DNA of 64,000 bases, from positions 11,113,556-11,177,555 of the forward strand of contig NC_133901.1 in NCBI RefSeq assembly GCF_964199755.1. Reading direction: 5' to 3'. The position numbers and the translations under genes were made by a program. Shown in pieces: positions 1 through 13,200 of this stretch (its first letter is position 1; each line of letters starts with the position of its first letter). Source of the stretch: Larus michahellis. Lineage: Eukaryota; Chordata; Aves; Charadriiformes; Laridae. Below the pieces are notes generated by a model. The model made no database searches. It was not told the DNA's origin and saw only the letters and a list, made by a program, of their open reading frames with translations.

Positions 1-3000
1 TGGACTGGATGTCCCTGTATGTCCTTCCCCACTGAACAGCTGTGAATAATTGAATTAGAAAGGCAGCCCAAAAAAGACTCCTTATATTAGACCAAATTTT
101 AAATAGAAATCTGCTATACTTCACCCTTTGGTGTTTTGCTGTACTGAGCAACCTTCCTCCACCCAACAGTCGGAGCATAAACTTCATTCTCTGGTCTTGC
201 TGCCATCAAAGACAACTTTACCATCTCTGCTCACTTCCTCTTTCAGCATTTTCTGGCTGCCCAGAAACTTCTCAGCAAAAAAGTGACAGTCTGGCCAAAT
301 ATGCATTGGGACTGTTTGTTATCAGAGCAGATCTGGTGAGCTCAGTGACCACAAAAGATGGCAAAACAAGTTAAGATCACGCTGGTCCAATCACGGAGCT
401 GGCTGAAGAAATGCCATGGGGCGAGACGGGGTGGGGGGGACATACAACTTTGCTAAATATAGCTTTTCTGATGTGATACGTTTCTCGGAGTGGCCAAAAG
501 TGGGTGCGTGAGAACACCTGCTCATTCTAACTGCTTCCTTTTACTCACATCCTGTTCAAATATAGTCAAAAGGTGCTAGTCATAAATCTCCCAAAGAGAT
601 CCTGGATTATTCCAAACAGCTGATGATTTGGGTACGAGGACAACAGGAATTCCTGGACCTCCAAAGACCTAGGAACTGCAACTAGAAAAAATAAAATAGC
701 TGTGAGAACGGTGCTGGTGCAGACAAAAAACTCAGCTTGATCACATATAGGCAAAGGCGGGGAAAACGTCCACCATCTGTAGCTAACTGCTACATCTGCT
801 TTTGTATCCTGGAGTAAGCTCTTGTATCCCATGAACCCAAAAACTCAGGAAGGAAAATTGGGTGCGATTATAATGAGGACCCAGCCATTTTATCAGCTTC
901 AGCTCCTGTTCCAGCAACAGCTGTAGTGAAATGATCACTGGTGTACAATAAAACACCTTGCCCATGTTCATCAGCAAGATCCACAAACCAGAAAAGTCAC
1001 TGCACGTTTCAAACCCCATCGCTGAACTCACAGAGAGCAAAATGCACTGCATGGATTAAGCAGTGCTACTCCCTCAGCAGACACACAAGGTTAAAAAGAC
1101 GACTGTGAAAAAGGGAGAAAAAAAGGAAAATTAAAGTATGAGTTTCAGACTCAAACCGGTTCTTTCCACTTAAAATTTTAAAAGCCTGTCTCATTGATGT
1201 CAGCTTCTGAAACACTCTGGAGCTGAGCATAAGGCCAGCAACGCCTTAGACAGCAAGTCAGCATGATTTTAGTAGGTCTCTACAGTTTGCAAGAAAGAAA
1301 TACTACGAGTATCAATGCTTAGACTCATGGGAGACTGAGGCTTGCCTTCCTCCACAGACAACATCCCTCTTCCAATTTGCAGTTCAGCTTTCACTCAGTT
1401 TTGCCAACAAATTCAGTCCTGTTAACCCGCTGCAGAGTTCACTTAGAGCTCTCTAGAACTGCACAGATTCTCTTTCCTCAAAACCTGGATGCTACCCTGA
1501 AGGGGAAAGAAAAAAGAAGCTTTTCATACGGCACTGGAGGAACACACCAGTTTTATACTTATTTTTATAGTGCAAGATATTTATTTCCTGCTAAATGACC
1601 ACCTTTCACCTACAGAAACTCTCACTTCCACCAAATAAAACAAGTCATTAATGTTCTTATAGTTATGCCAAATTCTGCCTTTTTTTTTTTTTTAAAAATA
1701 GCAATAACAAGATATTCCTCGAGGCCCTAAGTGCCCAAATCTCTGTTTGCACTATACTGGGTATTTTATCTCCAGCTTCCAGGTGGCTGTTTTACCTTAA
1801 TTTTCAATCTGTAAAATCCGGGACAGGTCATTTGCATAAGCAAATAGGTACAGCATGTGGAGTGCTCTCTTTAGGACCATTTTTATATTATCAGGTTCGT
1901 TCACCTTGCAACATACACCTCGTCTGCCAGGGGGCTGCACATTACAAGCGCATCTTCTCTGAGTGCTGGCGTTGACGCTTATCGCCACTACGCTGTGCCT
2001 GCAGATCGAGTTCAGTTCACACTGACCCTCCATCTGTGCTTTCTCCCACTCCCTGTCTTCCCCGATGCTGCAGTGGGAAAGCAGGCCAGACGGAGTGTTC
2101 CCTGGGAAAATTATCATCTCTCATACCAGGGTCACATTCCTACATGCTTCTGGAAACTCTGTTGCTAAACAAGGCACATTCCTGTTCTTGGCAATTGGTA
2201 ACAGGAGCACGGACAAGGAGAGGATTTTAGGACTTTTGCAACCACTTAACAGATGGCAAAACCTAGAGTCTGCAAGAAGGTCTTTGCCACTGTTAGCAGG
2301 TATAAATGCACACAATCCTGGTAATTCATGCATGTTCATCACTCAAGACCTACATGGATGGAGCGGCACCAAATGGGAAGGGCCAGGGCTGCCATGCCAA
2401 GTGCCAGAGCATCTGAGCACAGCTCCGTTACCCACCCACCCTCCGCTTCACGCAGCAGATGCACACATGCATCCCTTCTTCATCTGTTCTCCAAAGGACG
2501 CACTCCTGCCAGGAAGAGTTCCCAAACAGAACTATCCTGTTCAGAAAAGGCAGCACATCTGGGAAGGTAAAGGGTATTTCAGAGAAACCTTCCTACTCGC
2601 TCAAACAGAAGCAAAACCCTGAAGAACAGAGGGGCAGGTCAATGTTCCCCAGTGGTAGTAGAGCTGCTGTCTCAGTGGGCTCATACACATCAAGGCTAGC
2701 ACCTAATAAATCACGGGATTGAGCAATAAAAGACCTTATCCACGGTAGGAAAATGACCTGTTACTGACAGCTTATTGTTAGCAACAGCTCCTCGCAGCCC
2801 CCTAACCTCAGCTGTGTTGAAAAGAGGCTGGTAGCTAGCACAAAAGGAAATGAATAGCTTTCAACAGCTTGATGAACCCAGCAGCTTTCCACACTGGGTC
2901 ACCAGGCTAAGACAAGTCCCGTTTCATGCACCGTAACAGTGAAACCATCCCAAGCACCGCAAGCAGGGAGACCTCATTTCTGCAAATCATATTAGCAAGC

Positions 3001-6000
3001 CTCTCCCCACCTGTCAAAATGAGCAGAGTAAAGATGTGCATAAAAAGAAGTCTTTTCCTTCTGGAGCAACTCCTATGTAAAACTGAACCCATCGTGTTCT
3101 CAGATGACATCCTGTTTACCACAGGTTGTTCTGCCTTTGCATCCTCACCTGGAAGGGGGAGAAGACGCTGGAATCTACAGTCTCGCTCAGGAAGGTAGAT
3201 AAAGCACCAACGCAGCAGGAAGGTTACAAAGAGCAAAGAGATTATCAAACAAAAGCTCCTACTGTTCAGGCACAAGGGCAATAACAGACACTAATTTCAA
3301 AGCAGTAAACTTCCCTCTAAAGAAACAAAAGCTCTTCACAAAGTCACCGTCACTTTCCGGCTCTCTCTATCCTCTCTTACAGTAAAATACATAAAGCTCA
3401 GCCTGACCTCTTTCTCTTACAGTAGCTTCATCTTTCTTAAAAACTCCTCGCATATTTTGGGGCTGTTCTGTAACGTACAGTAGCAATCGCCAGATTTCTC
3501 CACCCGCAGCAACTCCTTCCAGACTCTCTAACTCTTCTTCCATGTTTATCCTCTCTTCGATGGTTTTTCTCCAGATTTTTCCTTCTTTTGTGTGAGCAGA
3601 CTAATGACCAGCTCCTGCAGGAGGCTGGATTAAGAGTTCTAAAAATCCTTGACATGAAAGGATTTTAAATGACTGTCTTCACTGACTAACAGTGACTCAG
3701 AATGGTCTGTTTACCAAAGGGCCTTTTCTCAAGCAGAAAAAAAAAACTGCACTGGTCTGGACTACAAACTATGAAAATAGCAAAGTATTTTGAAACTGCA
3801 GCGGTTCTGACAGGAAACGGGGAGCAAACTGCACTTAATGAAGGGAGGGGGAAAGAACAGCAGAGCGATAATGGACATGGCAATTCACAGCTCTACTCCT
3901 ATTTTCACTTGCTTATAAAGGAAATTCTGACAGCTGCCAATATAAACAGAGTAAGAGCACTAGCAGAGAGTGTACAATTCCTGAACGTGTATATACACAT
4001 GGGTGTGGAAGAGACAACAACCTCCAGCAAAGCCTGACTTTCCGACGCGCACTCTGATTTTATTCAATTTAGAGAAGAGAATTTAAAAAGGAGGGAAGAA
4101 CCATCCTTTCCACGAGTCACTCTTCTCTCATCTTTCCCTTCTCCAACCCTTAACGTGGCAATCCATGACTGTGTAGAAGGGAGTAAAGTGAGGAATCACG
4201 ACACTTGGTGACTCCCCTGCGTAACCAGGTCCTCAGATTAGTAAGTCTTTTTTCCCCACTCCTGAGAACTGACGCCTTCCCTCTGGGTCCCTCGTGCCCC
4301 GTGCTGAGGAAGCAGGGGAGGAAGATCCCCTCCCTCGCTAGGAAGCTCAGTGACTCCCTGCAGCAGACACTCAAGCCCATCTTTTTCAAAGGGCTGAGGC
4401 CACACGGGGCAGTTGGGGGAATCTGTTCAAGTGTCAAACCACGCAGATTTCCCTGACCTCTATCAGCCCAAGCTCGAAGTCCAAGTCTGACTTTCTGCAA
4501 ACAGCTTGTAACAAAGGTTCTTATATTCTTTCTCCTCATAAAAAATAAGTCACATGCTCTTTCTTGAAGCTTGTATTTCAAACCAGCACAAATAACCTCT
4601 GATCTGGGCTCCTCTCGTTTCAACAGTGCCTCACAGGCACCCAGCTCCTGCGCTAGACTCGAGCAGCAGACTTTCTGCCTGACACGTAGCTTCAGCAGCT
4701 CTATGCACTCTTTCAGAACCAAACTCTTCAGAGAAGACTTCATTGCCCTCTCTGCTAAAAAGGAGGTATTTTCACTTAAAAGCACTAGTACAAATAATTC
4801 AACTTGACACAAAATCACAGAAGAGGCAAAGGCACTTTCACTTTGCTGTGAAATGGATTTGCAGACATCAACAACATACTCTCCCCATCAGGAAGCACCC
4901 TCAGCACTTTTATCTTTTGTTAAAGTTCAAGCACTTTGCCCTGCATTTTCAGGAAAGGTTAATTACCCCAAAATGAAGATTCATGCTATTTCTCCACAGC
5001 ATAAGCAAGCCCTGAGACAATACAGCAAAAATACACAGTCTGAAGGAGATCAGTCACACAAAACTTCACAAGACAGAAACTGGCATCTCTGCTGCTGAAT
5101 AATGTCAGTACTAAGTAACAAGGCTGTAATAACAAAAAATTGTAGCACACCTGAGGCTTCCATACAGCTGGAGAATGACATCCATACTGCTTCTCAGAGA
5201 TGACAGCATGCTCTCATTCAGGAGCACCAGCAACTCCCTGTTCCTCAAGCTACCACAACCATTGTTGCCTCCAGTCATGCAAGTGCTCTGAAAGAGAGGT
5301 ATTACTCTAATCTCAATACTTCCTCTCTCCTGTGACATTGGCCAGGGTGAATCATCAGTTAATAAACAGTATTTCTTAACTGATGGGTGCAGCATTTCCA
5401 ACAGCACTGCAGGCGCGTTTCCCTTTACCCCCATTCTGGAGAACTTATCTACATAAATCCACACAGGAAAGAACACTTGAGCAGTAAGAGCTTATAGCAA
5501 ACTTATTGCAAAGAACCTGAGCTCCTGATACTCTGGTATGCTGGCACAGGTGCCATGTTTCTCAATGCTCAGTCCAGAGAACTCAGACTCCTGCTCTTAC
5601 CTTTCACGTTCAATCTTCCTCTAAACTAGTGTCCAGAGCAGACTATTCCCTCAGAAAAAAAACCTAAACAGATTGCTTGACATGCGATTAATAGGACTAG
5701 TCTCCTCTGTGGTCAGTCTTTCTGAGCTATGTTCCACTTGCCACAAGCTGATTAGTTGTCCGCTTAAGGAGGAGCCGGGATAAGTTTCCTTCTGACGGCA
5801 GTGAAGTGGAGGGGCAGGCGCGGACTGTAATAATATGCTGTTTCCTGTCTGTGGCTGAGCTGAGATGTACTTCCCAACAGAAAAGGGTTTACAGGAGCTC
5901 AGGAGTTCAAGCTCCACCTCTTCCAGTGGAAAGCCTTTAACTACGGAGGAGGGGTCAACAGCATGGCTCCTGGCGCTCACCAACATGTGCTGGCTGAGCT

Positions 6001-9000
6001 TCACTTCCACTAAGGCATCAGAAAGAAGAAATCAAACTACACACATCCCTCTCCCCAGAGAGGAGCTTTCTCCTATGGGATCTCAAAGGTCTGAACAAGA
6101 AGGGATGGGAAGTGAGTGTTGTAATCCATGTTATGTGAATGAGGGTGAAAGTCCACACCACCACTTGCTAGCAATAACTGGAAAACATTTACAAAAACAC
6201 CACATGAAAATCATATTGAAACACAGAATATATGCCTGGAAAGACGTGATGTCCTTCCTAGGCCCTCTCCTGTTGATGACGTCTATTTTTTTGTTAGTAT
6301 TAAAGAACACAACATTTAAATTTTTCCCCCCCCTTTATCAAATCCTGCACAAGGCAGGAAAGGGACAATGAACTGATAAGGAATCACTCCATCAGCAGTG
6401 CCAATGGCATTGAAGGCAGCGGGTTTAATTGGCACCTTCTAGAAAAGAGCAGCCAACACACCAACCCGATGAGTAAGAATTTGTTGCCTACACAAACAGT
6501 TACAATAATGGGCCTAAGGAGATGACCCAAAGTCCTTTCAAAGACTCTTGAGGTGATAGCTGTGGTGGCAAAGTGCTGGCCTGAGCGACAGACAGTAGGG
6601 CGACTGGTGCCCCCCCAAACCTCACAGGCTTCACAGGGGAGAACGGGCATGCTGGATGGTTCAGGTCCATGACACAGGTAAAGCAGTCATTTTGAATGAA
6701 GTATCTCCAAAACCCAAACCTTCTGGCATGTTCCAGAGAAAAAACTATTCCAGGTTCAAAGTATGGAACTCATCCTCATCACATATTTTGTTTTAATGCT
6801 CCTGGAGCAAGCGCAGGCTAATGCACTTAGGCAAACACATCAACCAATCAAGTTACTGTGAAATTGCACTGTCCAAGAAAAAACTGTTCATGGAAACAGC
6901 CGAAGTCTCACTGGGAAGACCCAACATGCCCAGTGTAATCCCAAATCATCTGCTTTTTAGAAATGACAAGAGGTTTTGCGGATACGGCTGTGAAAGCTCT
7001 GCTCGGGAGTTAGGGTCAGGCTTTGACCTCACCCATCCAATGCTGCTGACCTCTATTTCATAAGGAGTACAAATGTAGGCACACACTGACAGCAAGAATC
7101 CAAGCTAAAAGATCACCACTCTCTTTGAAATAAATGGGTGTGAAGTACTAGGACAATATGGTTATCACTGAGTTTGTACCACAGCAGATCCTCTCTAAGG
7201 CCCTGTGAAAGAGAGAAGCCCTAGGAAAATCCACTGGTGAGATCTATAAACTAGGTAGTAAGGGATCATACATAGAAAGAACCAGTCACTTACAGCCCAG
7301 ACATCCCAAAATAATTTTCCTTGTAGACAGACGACTTAGAAGGACAAAGATGGCAGAGATGTGATAGAACCAGCAAATACTACATCTACAGTCCTCCGGA
7401 GAGAAGAGAGGCCTGGCTTGGGCCATTCTATGATTTGTTCCCAGAGGCTTCCTGCTAAATAACTGTGCAGCCACACTGCCTGACCTAAAGGAACAATAGC
7501 TAAACAGAAAGCTTTTCCTAACACCTCTCAGGGGACAGAGCCATACAACATCTTAGGCTCAAAGATGCCCCTACGCACTTGCTCCCAGCCAATTCTGTAG
7601 TCACACATCCATTAACTCTGGGTAGCCATCCTGACAACTGTCCCCACTGAAGAAATCTATGCAATATCAACTAAGCAAACAACTGCGGAACCTGTATTAC
7701 ACACTCTTCTTAGAGGAAGAGGTCTGTGTCTTAATACTCATTTTTCTTGCTCCGCTGCCTGTCTGACAAATTAGCTGTCAGACTTATGTCCTATGTAAAA
7801 GGTTTACTGGCAGCTATATTTTTTTAACCTTATTCCTCTGTTTATGCAACATAATCTTTGCTGGCTCTGTGCTCTGGTTTTCTTCTCTCATGGTGCTGCC
7901 TCCCCGTGCTCCTCACTGCCCTTTCACCAGCTTCTCCTCTGACTGGTCACCCCTTATTACCTCTTTGTTTTGGATCCACATTGCTCCTCCGAGTGGTTTA
8001 TCTAGTGTTTTTGTTTCCTGTCTCCTTTGTTAGCACCTTAGGAGTGTTATTCACACAACCTGACCTGCAGAATCTATACATTAAGCAGTACAGATGTCTG
8101 GACAGAGCATGAGTTTCCTCAGAAAGAAACCACTCTTTTGTAAATCCAAAACTACCAGTCTCCATTGAAGAAAACACAGAAACAAAAAGAAAACCAGAAC
8201 ATCTAAAACTCCACAGTAACTGTATCTGCTACACAATGCCAAGTGTTGGACAATTCTGGTTTAGGATAAAAACTCAACAGTGAGTCCCACTGATTTGAAA
8301 CAGGAAAAAGCGTCAAAGAACTCTGAATTTTAGAAAGGAACCGAGCTGCGGAGATAGAGGGGGGAAACAGAGTGCTCTCAAAGAAAACCAAGAGAAAATG
8401 GCAAAACTGCAAGGAATCAAAAGCACTGACAGCAATGATGTGGCAGACTAAAAAGCAGCAAGACTTGGCAACCTTCTGATTTTCTAAGTATTTTTATAGC
8501 TCATGGTAAACCACAGTCAAACCCCTCTGTAAGCCGCCTATTGAAAGAGTAGATAGAAATTAAGAGGAGAGATGTTTTTCTTGAAGTTTACCTGAGGCCC
8601 ATGGTATAGCGATCAACTGGAGACAGCGCAAGCTGTAGCTGCTACTTGAGTCACAAAGTAATCCTATATTTTTTATCCCGTAGGGAAGGCAGGGACTGGC
8701 AGAGCCCGGTACCATAGAGATGGAAGTAGCTCTTCACTGCTGGACTTGGATGGGGCGATGTGAGAGAGCAAACACACTATTTCCTCCTGTCCCTAAACAC
8801 AGCATTCCGACACTACATATACATACACACAGATCCCTCCCAACTATAATAATAATCAAAACAGTAACTGTACATTTGCTTACCTGAAAAATCAGTCTTT
8901 ATTTACATATGGGAAAACTGAAGCAAGACCCAAGAAAAAAGTTACCTTCATAATAAATAAATATTTATTATTTATAACTTCACATTCTTGAAAATGTATC

Positions 9001-10210
9001 CCCTACTGAATTCACTGCAGAATCCTTCTCTCTGTGCACAGACACTGACACCTGCACTGACACCTGATATCAATACTTACTACCAGACCCAGATGAGTCT
9101 CCTACTCATCCAATTATGGATGAAGAAAGTGTTTTCAAACTTAGAGAAAGTGTTGGGGTTTCATCTGCAATAGGGTGGGTCCCATAGCTGCTTTGCAGAG
9201 GTACCGAAAACGCAAAAATTTACAGTTACATAACAGAAACAGCCTTTGCTAGACATTTAAAGTAGGGGTCACGACTGCTGTAGTGCAAGGCACACTGCTT
9301 AGTCTTGGCCACCACCTGCGGGTCACCATCCTACAGGATCAGCTTCCTCCCTCCACTTGGATTGCTTCCCCCTTCACCTTAGACCAACACTGCCCTGCTT
9401 TCTCCACACCCTCCTCTCTCCTCCCTTACGAGCCCTTGGGAGGCTGTGTGGAGGTTACTGCTGTTAGCCAGCTCCGAAGCTCGTGCAGCTGCTTGATACT
9501 CGCCCTGCATGGCTGCTGTCACTGGCTTTTTTCTGCACACCACGTGTTTACCCCAAAATGGAGCTTGTGGAACACCTGCACATCAGAAATATAATTATTT
9601 TTCCTCCGTTACTAAGCCTGAAGAAAATGAAGCGGTGAGACCATCACGTTTCCAGATTGCAAATATTTAGCACATGTTCCATATCTAACAAGCATCCTAA
9701 ACCGATTTGAGTTATTGCTATGAGACTTTTTTTTGTTTCTCCTTTTGCTTTGCCACTATATATAGTGTGCATATATAAACACGCATACAGCCACATACAA
9801 ATAAAGTCAGAGAAAGAAGTTTACATATTTTAAGGCCTGGAGGGAAAACTAAATTCCCTTAGCAAGATCTCAAACATAAACATCAACATCACCCCCAACT
9901 CCCTCAGCAGAACAAATTTTTCTGTCCCACTGTGTAAATGGATTCTATCAAACCCTCCTAGTTTATATGTAAGAAAATCACCAAATGCAAAGTTTTAGCA
10001 CTATACATAGTAACCCAAGGTATTTCCCATGTGCACGGAGATGAGTTATGATGTTGTAAGGAAAAGTAAGTTGTTGGTTGGTTGGTTTGTTTGTTTGTTT
10101 TTTAATGAAAGAGGCTACGAAGATTGTTCAGATGTTTTTAAACTCTGCAAAAGAGAAGGGATGTGGGGGAAAGATGCAAGAAGAATGGAAAATAATGCAA
10201 AAAATCCTAC
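1..10210 (-). other. DGKD intron 3 (partial), no gene recognised
   Basis: AT-moderate intronic DNA with no exon-like conserved peptide on either strand that I recognise. It holds a poly-T tract at 1680–1694, a duplicated 12-mer (cactgacacctg twice, 9043–9066) and short TATATA patches near 9757–9775. A 222-codon minus frame at 4150–4818 has no recognisable domain and is treated as chance. Confidence 0.7.
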
Positions 10211-10291
10211 CGTGAAGCTGTTGTTGACATTCTTAGTGCTGGATTCTGCCACACTGGCATCTGTCAGATCCACCTCATCAAAAATAATGGA
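10211..10291 (-). CDS. DGKD: DGKD exon 3 (PH domain)
   Basis: 81 nt between acceptor tttccag and donor gtagga. It encodes [20 protein letters not shown] followed by NVNNSFT, nearly identical to mammalian DGKD as I know it. The exon ends in phase 0, so the next exon should begin with a whole codon. Confidence 0.95.
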
Positions 10292-13200
10292 CTGGAAAGA
10301 AAAATTCAAAACCCTAATGAATTGTTCATAGAATCATAGAATAGTTTGGGTTGGAAGGGACCTTTAAAGGTCACCTTGTCCAACGCCCCTGCAATGAGCA
10401 GGGACATCTTCAACTAGATCAGGTTGCTCAGAGCCCCGTGCAACCTGGATTGTTGAATCCACCGTATAAACAGCAGACCCAAAGGGACATGCCTGTATGT
10501 CTGCCCAGCACACCCCAGCACAGCCTTTTGTGAACTGAAGGAAAGGCCCAGCACCAACAACGTGAAGGACTCAGGAGTCTGGTTCCATACATGGAACTCG
10601 CCTGTCTTTAGTCAGCGAACACAATGACTTTATTTTTATTAAGGGATCATTTAAAAAAAATAATTGTAGGCTTTGTTCTTAGAATCATAAAACCACAGAA
10701 TTGCCCAGGTTGGAAGGGACCTTTCAAACCATTGAGCCCAACCACCAACCAAACTCTGACAAAACCGTCACTAAACCATATCTCTAAGCACTATGTCGAC
10801 CGGGCTTTTATATACCTCCAGGGATGGTGCCTCAACCACTGCCCTGGGCAGCCTGTTCCAATGCTTAAAAACCCTCTCAGTGTAAATATTTTTCCTAATA
10901 TCCAATCTAAACCTCCCCTGGCGCAACTTGAGGCCGTTTCCCCTTGTCCTATGGCCTGTTCCTTGGGAGAAGAACCCGACCCCCACCTCTCTACAACCTC
11001 CTTTCAGGTAGTTCTTGTGAAAGGAGACAGATTTATATCTAGTTGACTATTAAGGTATTAAACCAGATCTGGCAGCTCTGATTTGATAAATTCTAGCCTT
11101 GCTTGTCTCCTCCATTTCCTCTTTTCATTCATATTTTCTCCCTTCTTTTTCAACTTCTGTTGATTCAAAGCCCTACTAAAATGTACCAAGGGGGAAAAAA
11201 TGTGGAAAAATCAGTGTCACAGGTCCACGTGACGCTTTACCTAAAGAAAGGCATTTCCAAGTATGAGGCAAAACACAGGGATCTTCTAGTAGCTACAAAA
11301 CCTGAAGACAGGTGCTTTCAGAGCACATGCTCTTTTCTCTACTGAGGGTTGCCTTCTCACAGACACCCATCTGCCTCCAAAAGTTCCACTACTGACTTTC
11401 TTCCCCTGGACTTATATGCATTGTCAAGACCTTACCTTAGCAGTTTTTGCATAGTAGAGTGTTCTTCCTCGCAGCTTAAAATATCTTCTCTTCCAGCGCT
11501 GGAAGGAGCTGGTCTGTTTCATCAGCATCCCCTCTTTTATGATAGTCTACAAAACAAAGAAGGGAGAGGGGTGAGACATACATTTTATTTACAGGCATCA
11601 TTTATGTTCTCCCACTATATACCCGTACCAAAAAAGACTGGAGTTTGAGATCAATAATCTTAGTGCCCTCTGCTGGAAGTGCTTAACAAATTCATTCAAC
11701 ATAAGCCAGTGAATTTAACAAGATTAAACCATTGCAATGCATAATCCGCACTAGGGTGCGGTTCTATCCTTGTCTCCAGTGCTATCACGATACCAAAAAA
11801 GATAAATAACTTATGACTGAATGAGCATTTCAAAGTCTAACAATGACTCGGGGAGCATAACAGTTAACTCATTGAGGTCAGATTTCAGTTGTGGGTAATT
11901 GTGCCTTTCATTCAACTGGCATTTGATGACGAGCACGTACGCACCGCAGTATATCTGTCCCTATCTCCAGCTCTGCCTTGTGAAATTATCAGCATCTACC
12001 TGGCACAGAGCTGGCAAGCTGCAGGCCCACAGGGTGAAGAGTGAAACTAGAGTGAAGAAGGAGCTATATCCAACTCCAGCATTTGGTATTCTTCAGATAG
12101 TCTTGGCCCTGCCTCAGTACTCTCTGGCTGGCTGCCATTTCCCAGGGCTGGAGTGCCAAAACTGTCTACGCACGCTGCCTTTTTTTTTTCTTTAACTGCT
12201 TTATAACTAGATTGACATACCAGCATACACAGTCCCATATGCTCACTCACATACTATGCATACATAGGGGTATGTATTTAATCCACATGCACTTCATTCT
12301 CTTTCGACAAATACATTTGATTGCTTTGCTGAGGACAGATTTTGAATACCAACAGCTACATGAAAATAATCTCAAAAACTGCAGCTTAGAAAGACAAAAG
12401 GCAGAAAAGTCAGAGCTGAGGGTTCAGAAAATTCCTGATTGAAGATACGGCCCAGAAACTGCAAATGCTGCTGTCAGGCCTCAGTACCACAAGAAACCCA
12501 CTTCTCTCCCCAGGAAACAGCCTCCAGGATCCCACTTCTTGCTGAGAGAGCCCCGATGTGATAAACACACAGTTAAAGCACAGGAAACAAATGGTCCAAC
12601 AATCTTGCAAGACAGGTTATTCTGTATCTTGATGCCAGGAAAATGACACAGCTTTAACATACCAGAGGTCTCAGTGTAACTCAGGTTTGTAACAGACTCA
12701 GGTCACCGATGAGTATCAATTAATTAGAAACACGGTATTACATGTACACTGCCAGGCTACTACAGAGCACAAAATAAATACTCTTGCTGATCCTCAGGGT
12801 TTAGTTCATTTCAGAAATCCTTTCCAGGGCACTAAACTTGCTTTTAAAATGCTATATATATTTCTAATGTGGGTCTTTCCTTTTTGAAACAGCTGCAGAT
12901 TTTAATACTTTCCACACACACTGGCCCTTGCCAAGCTCAAAGTTTCCTCAAAAAGCACTTGGAAAAAAATGCTGACTATAAGAAGAAACATCCGTCTGAC
13001 AATACATGCTCCTCTCTTGCTAGATTGAGCTGTCCTCAAACTGGCCCAAGAGATCACAGGGCCTAGACCACCATGGTGATGCCTCTACGGACAGATCAGA
13101 TGGGGAAGAGCAGGCTCACGCATACCCCCACTCCTGAAAGAGAGCTGCCGGCCATAGGAGCCACTGTATACCGTCCTCCACTGCCCTGGGAAAGGAAAAA

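Noticed and set aside
7424..7435. cattctatgatt resembling a CR1 3' terminal octamer
   Set aside because: The flanking sequence does not continue into CR1 homology.
1..10210. Search for DGKD exon 4 (second half of the PH domain) and C1 exons
   Set aside because: No stretch on the minus strand resembles the expected conserved peptide (WIAAL… or the C1 Cys/His motif), so these exons probably lie beyond the left edge.
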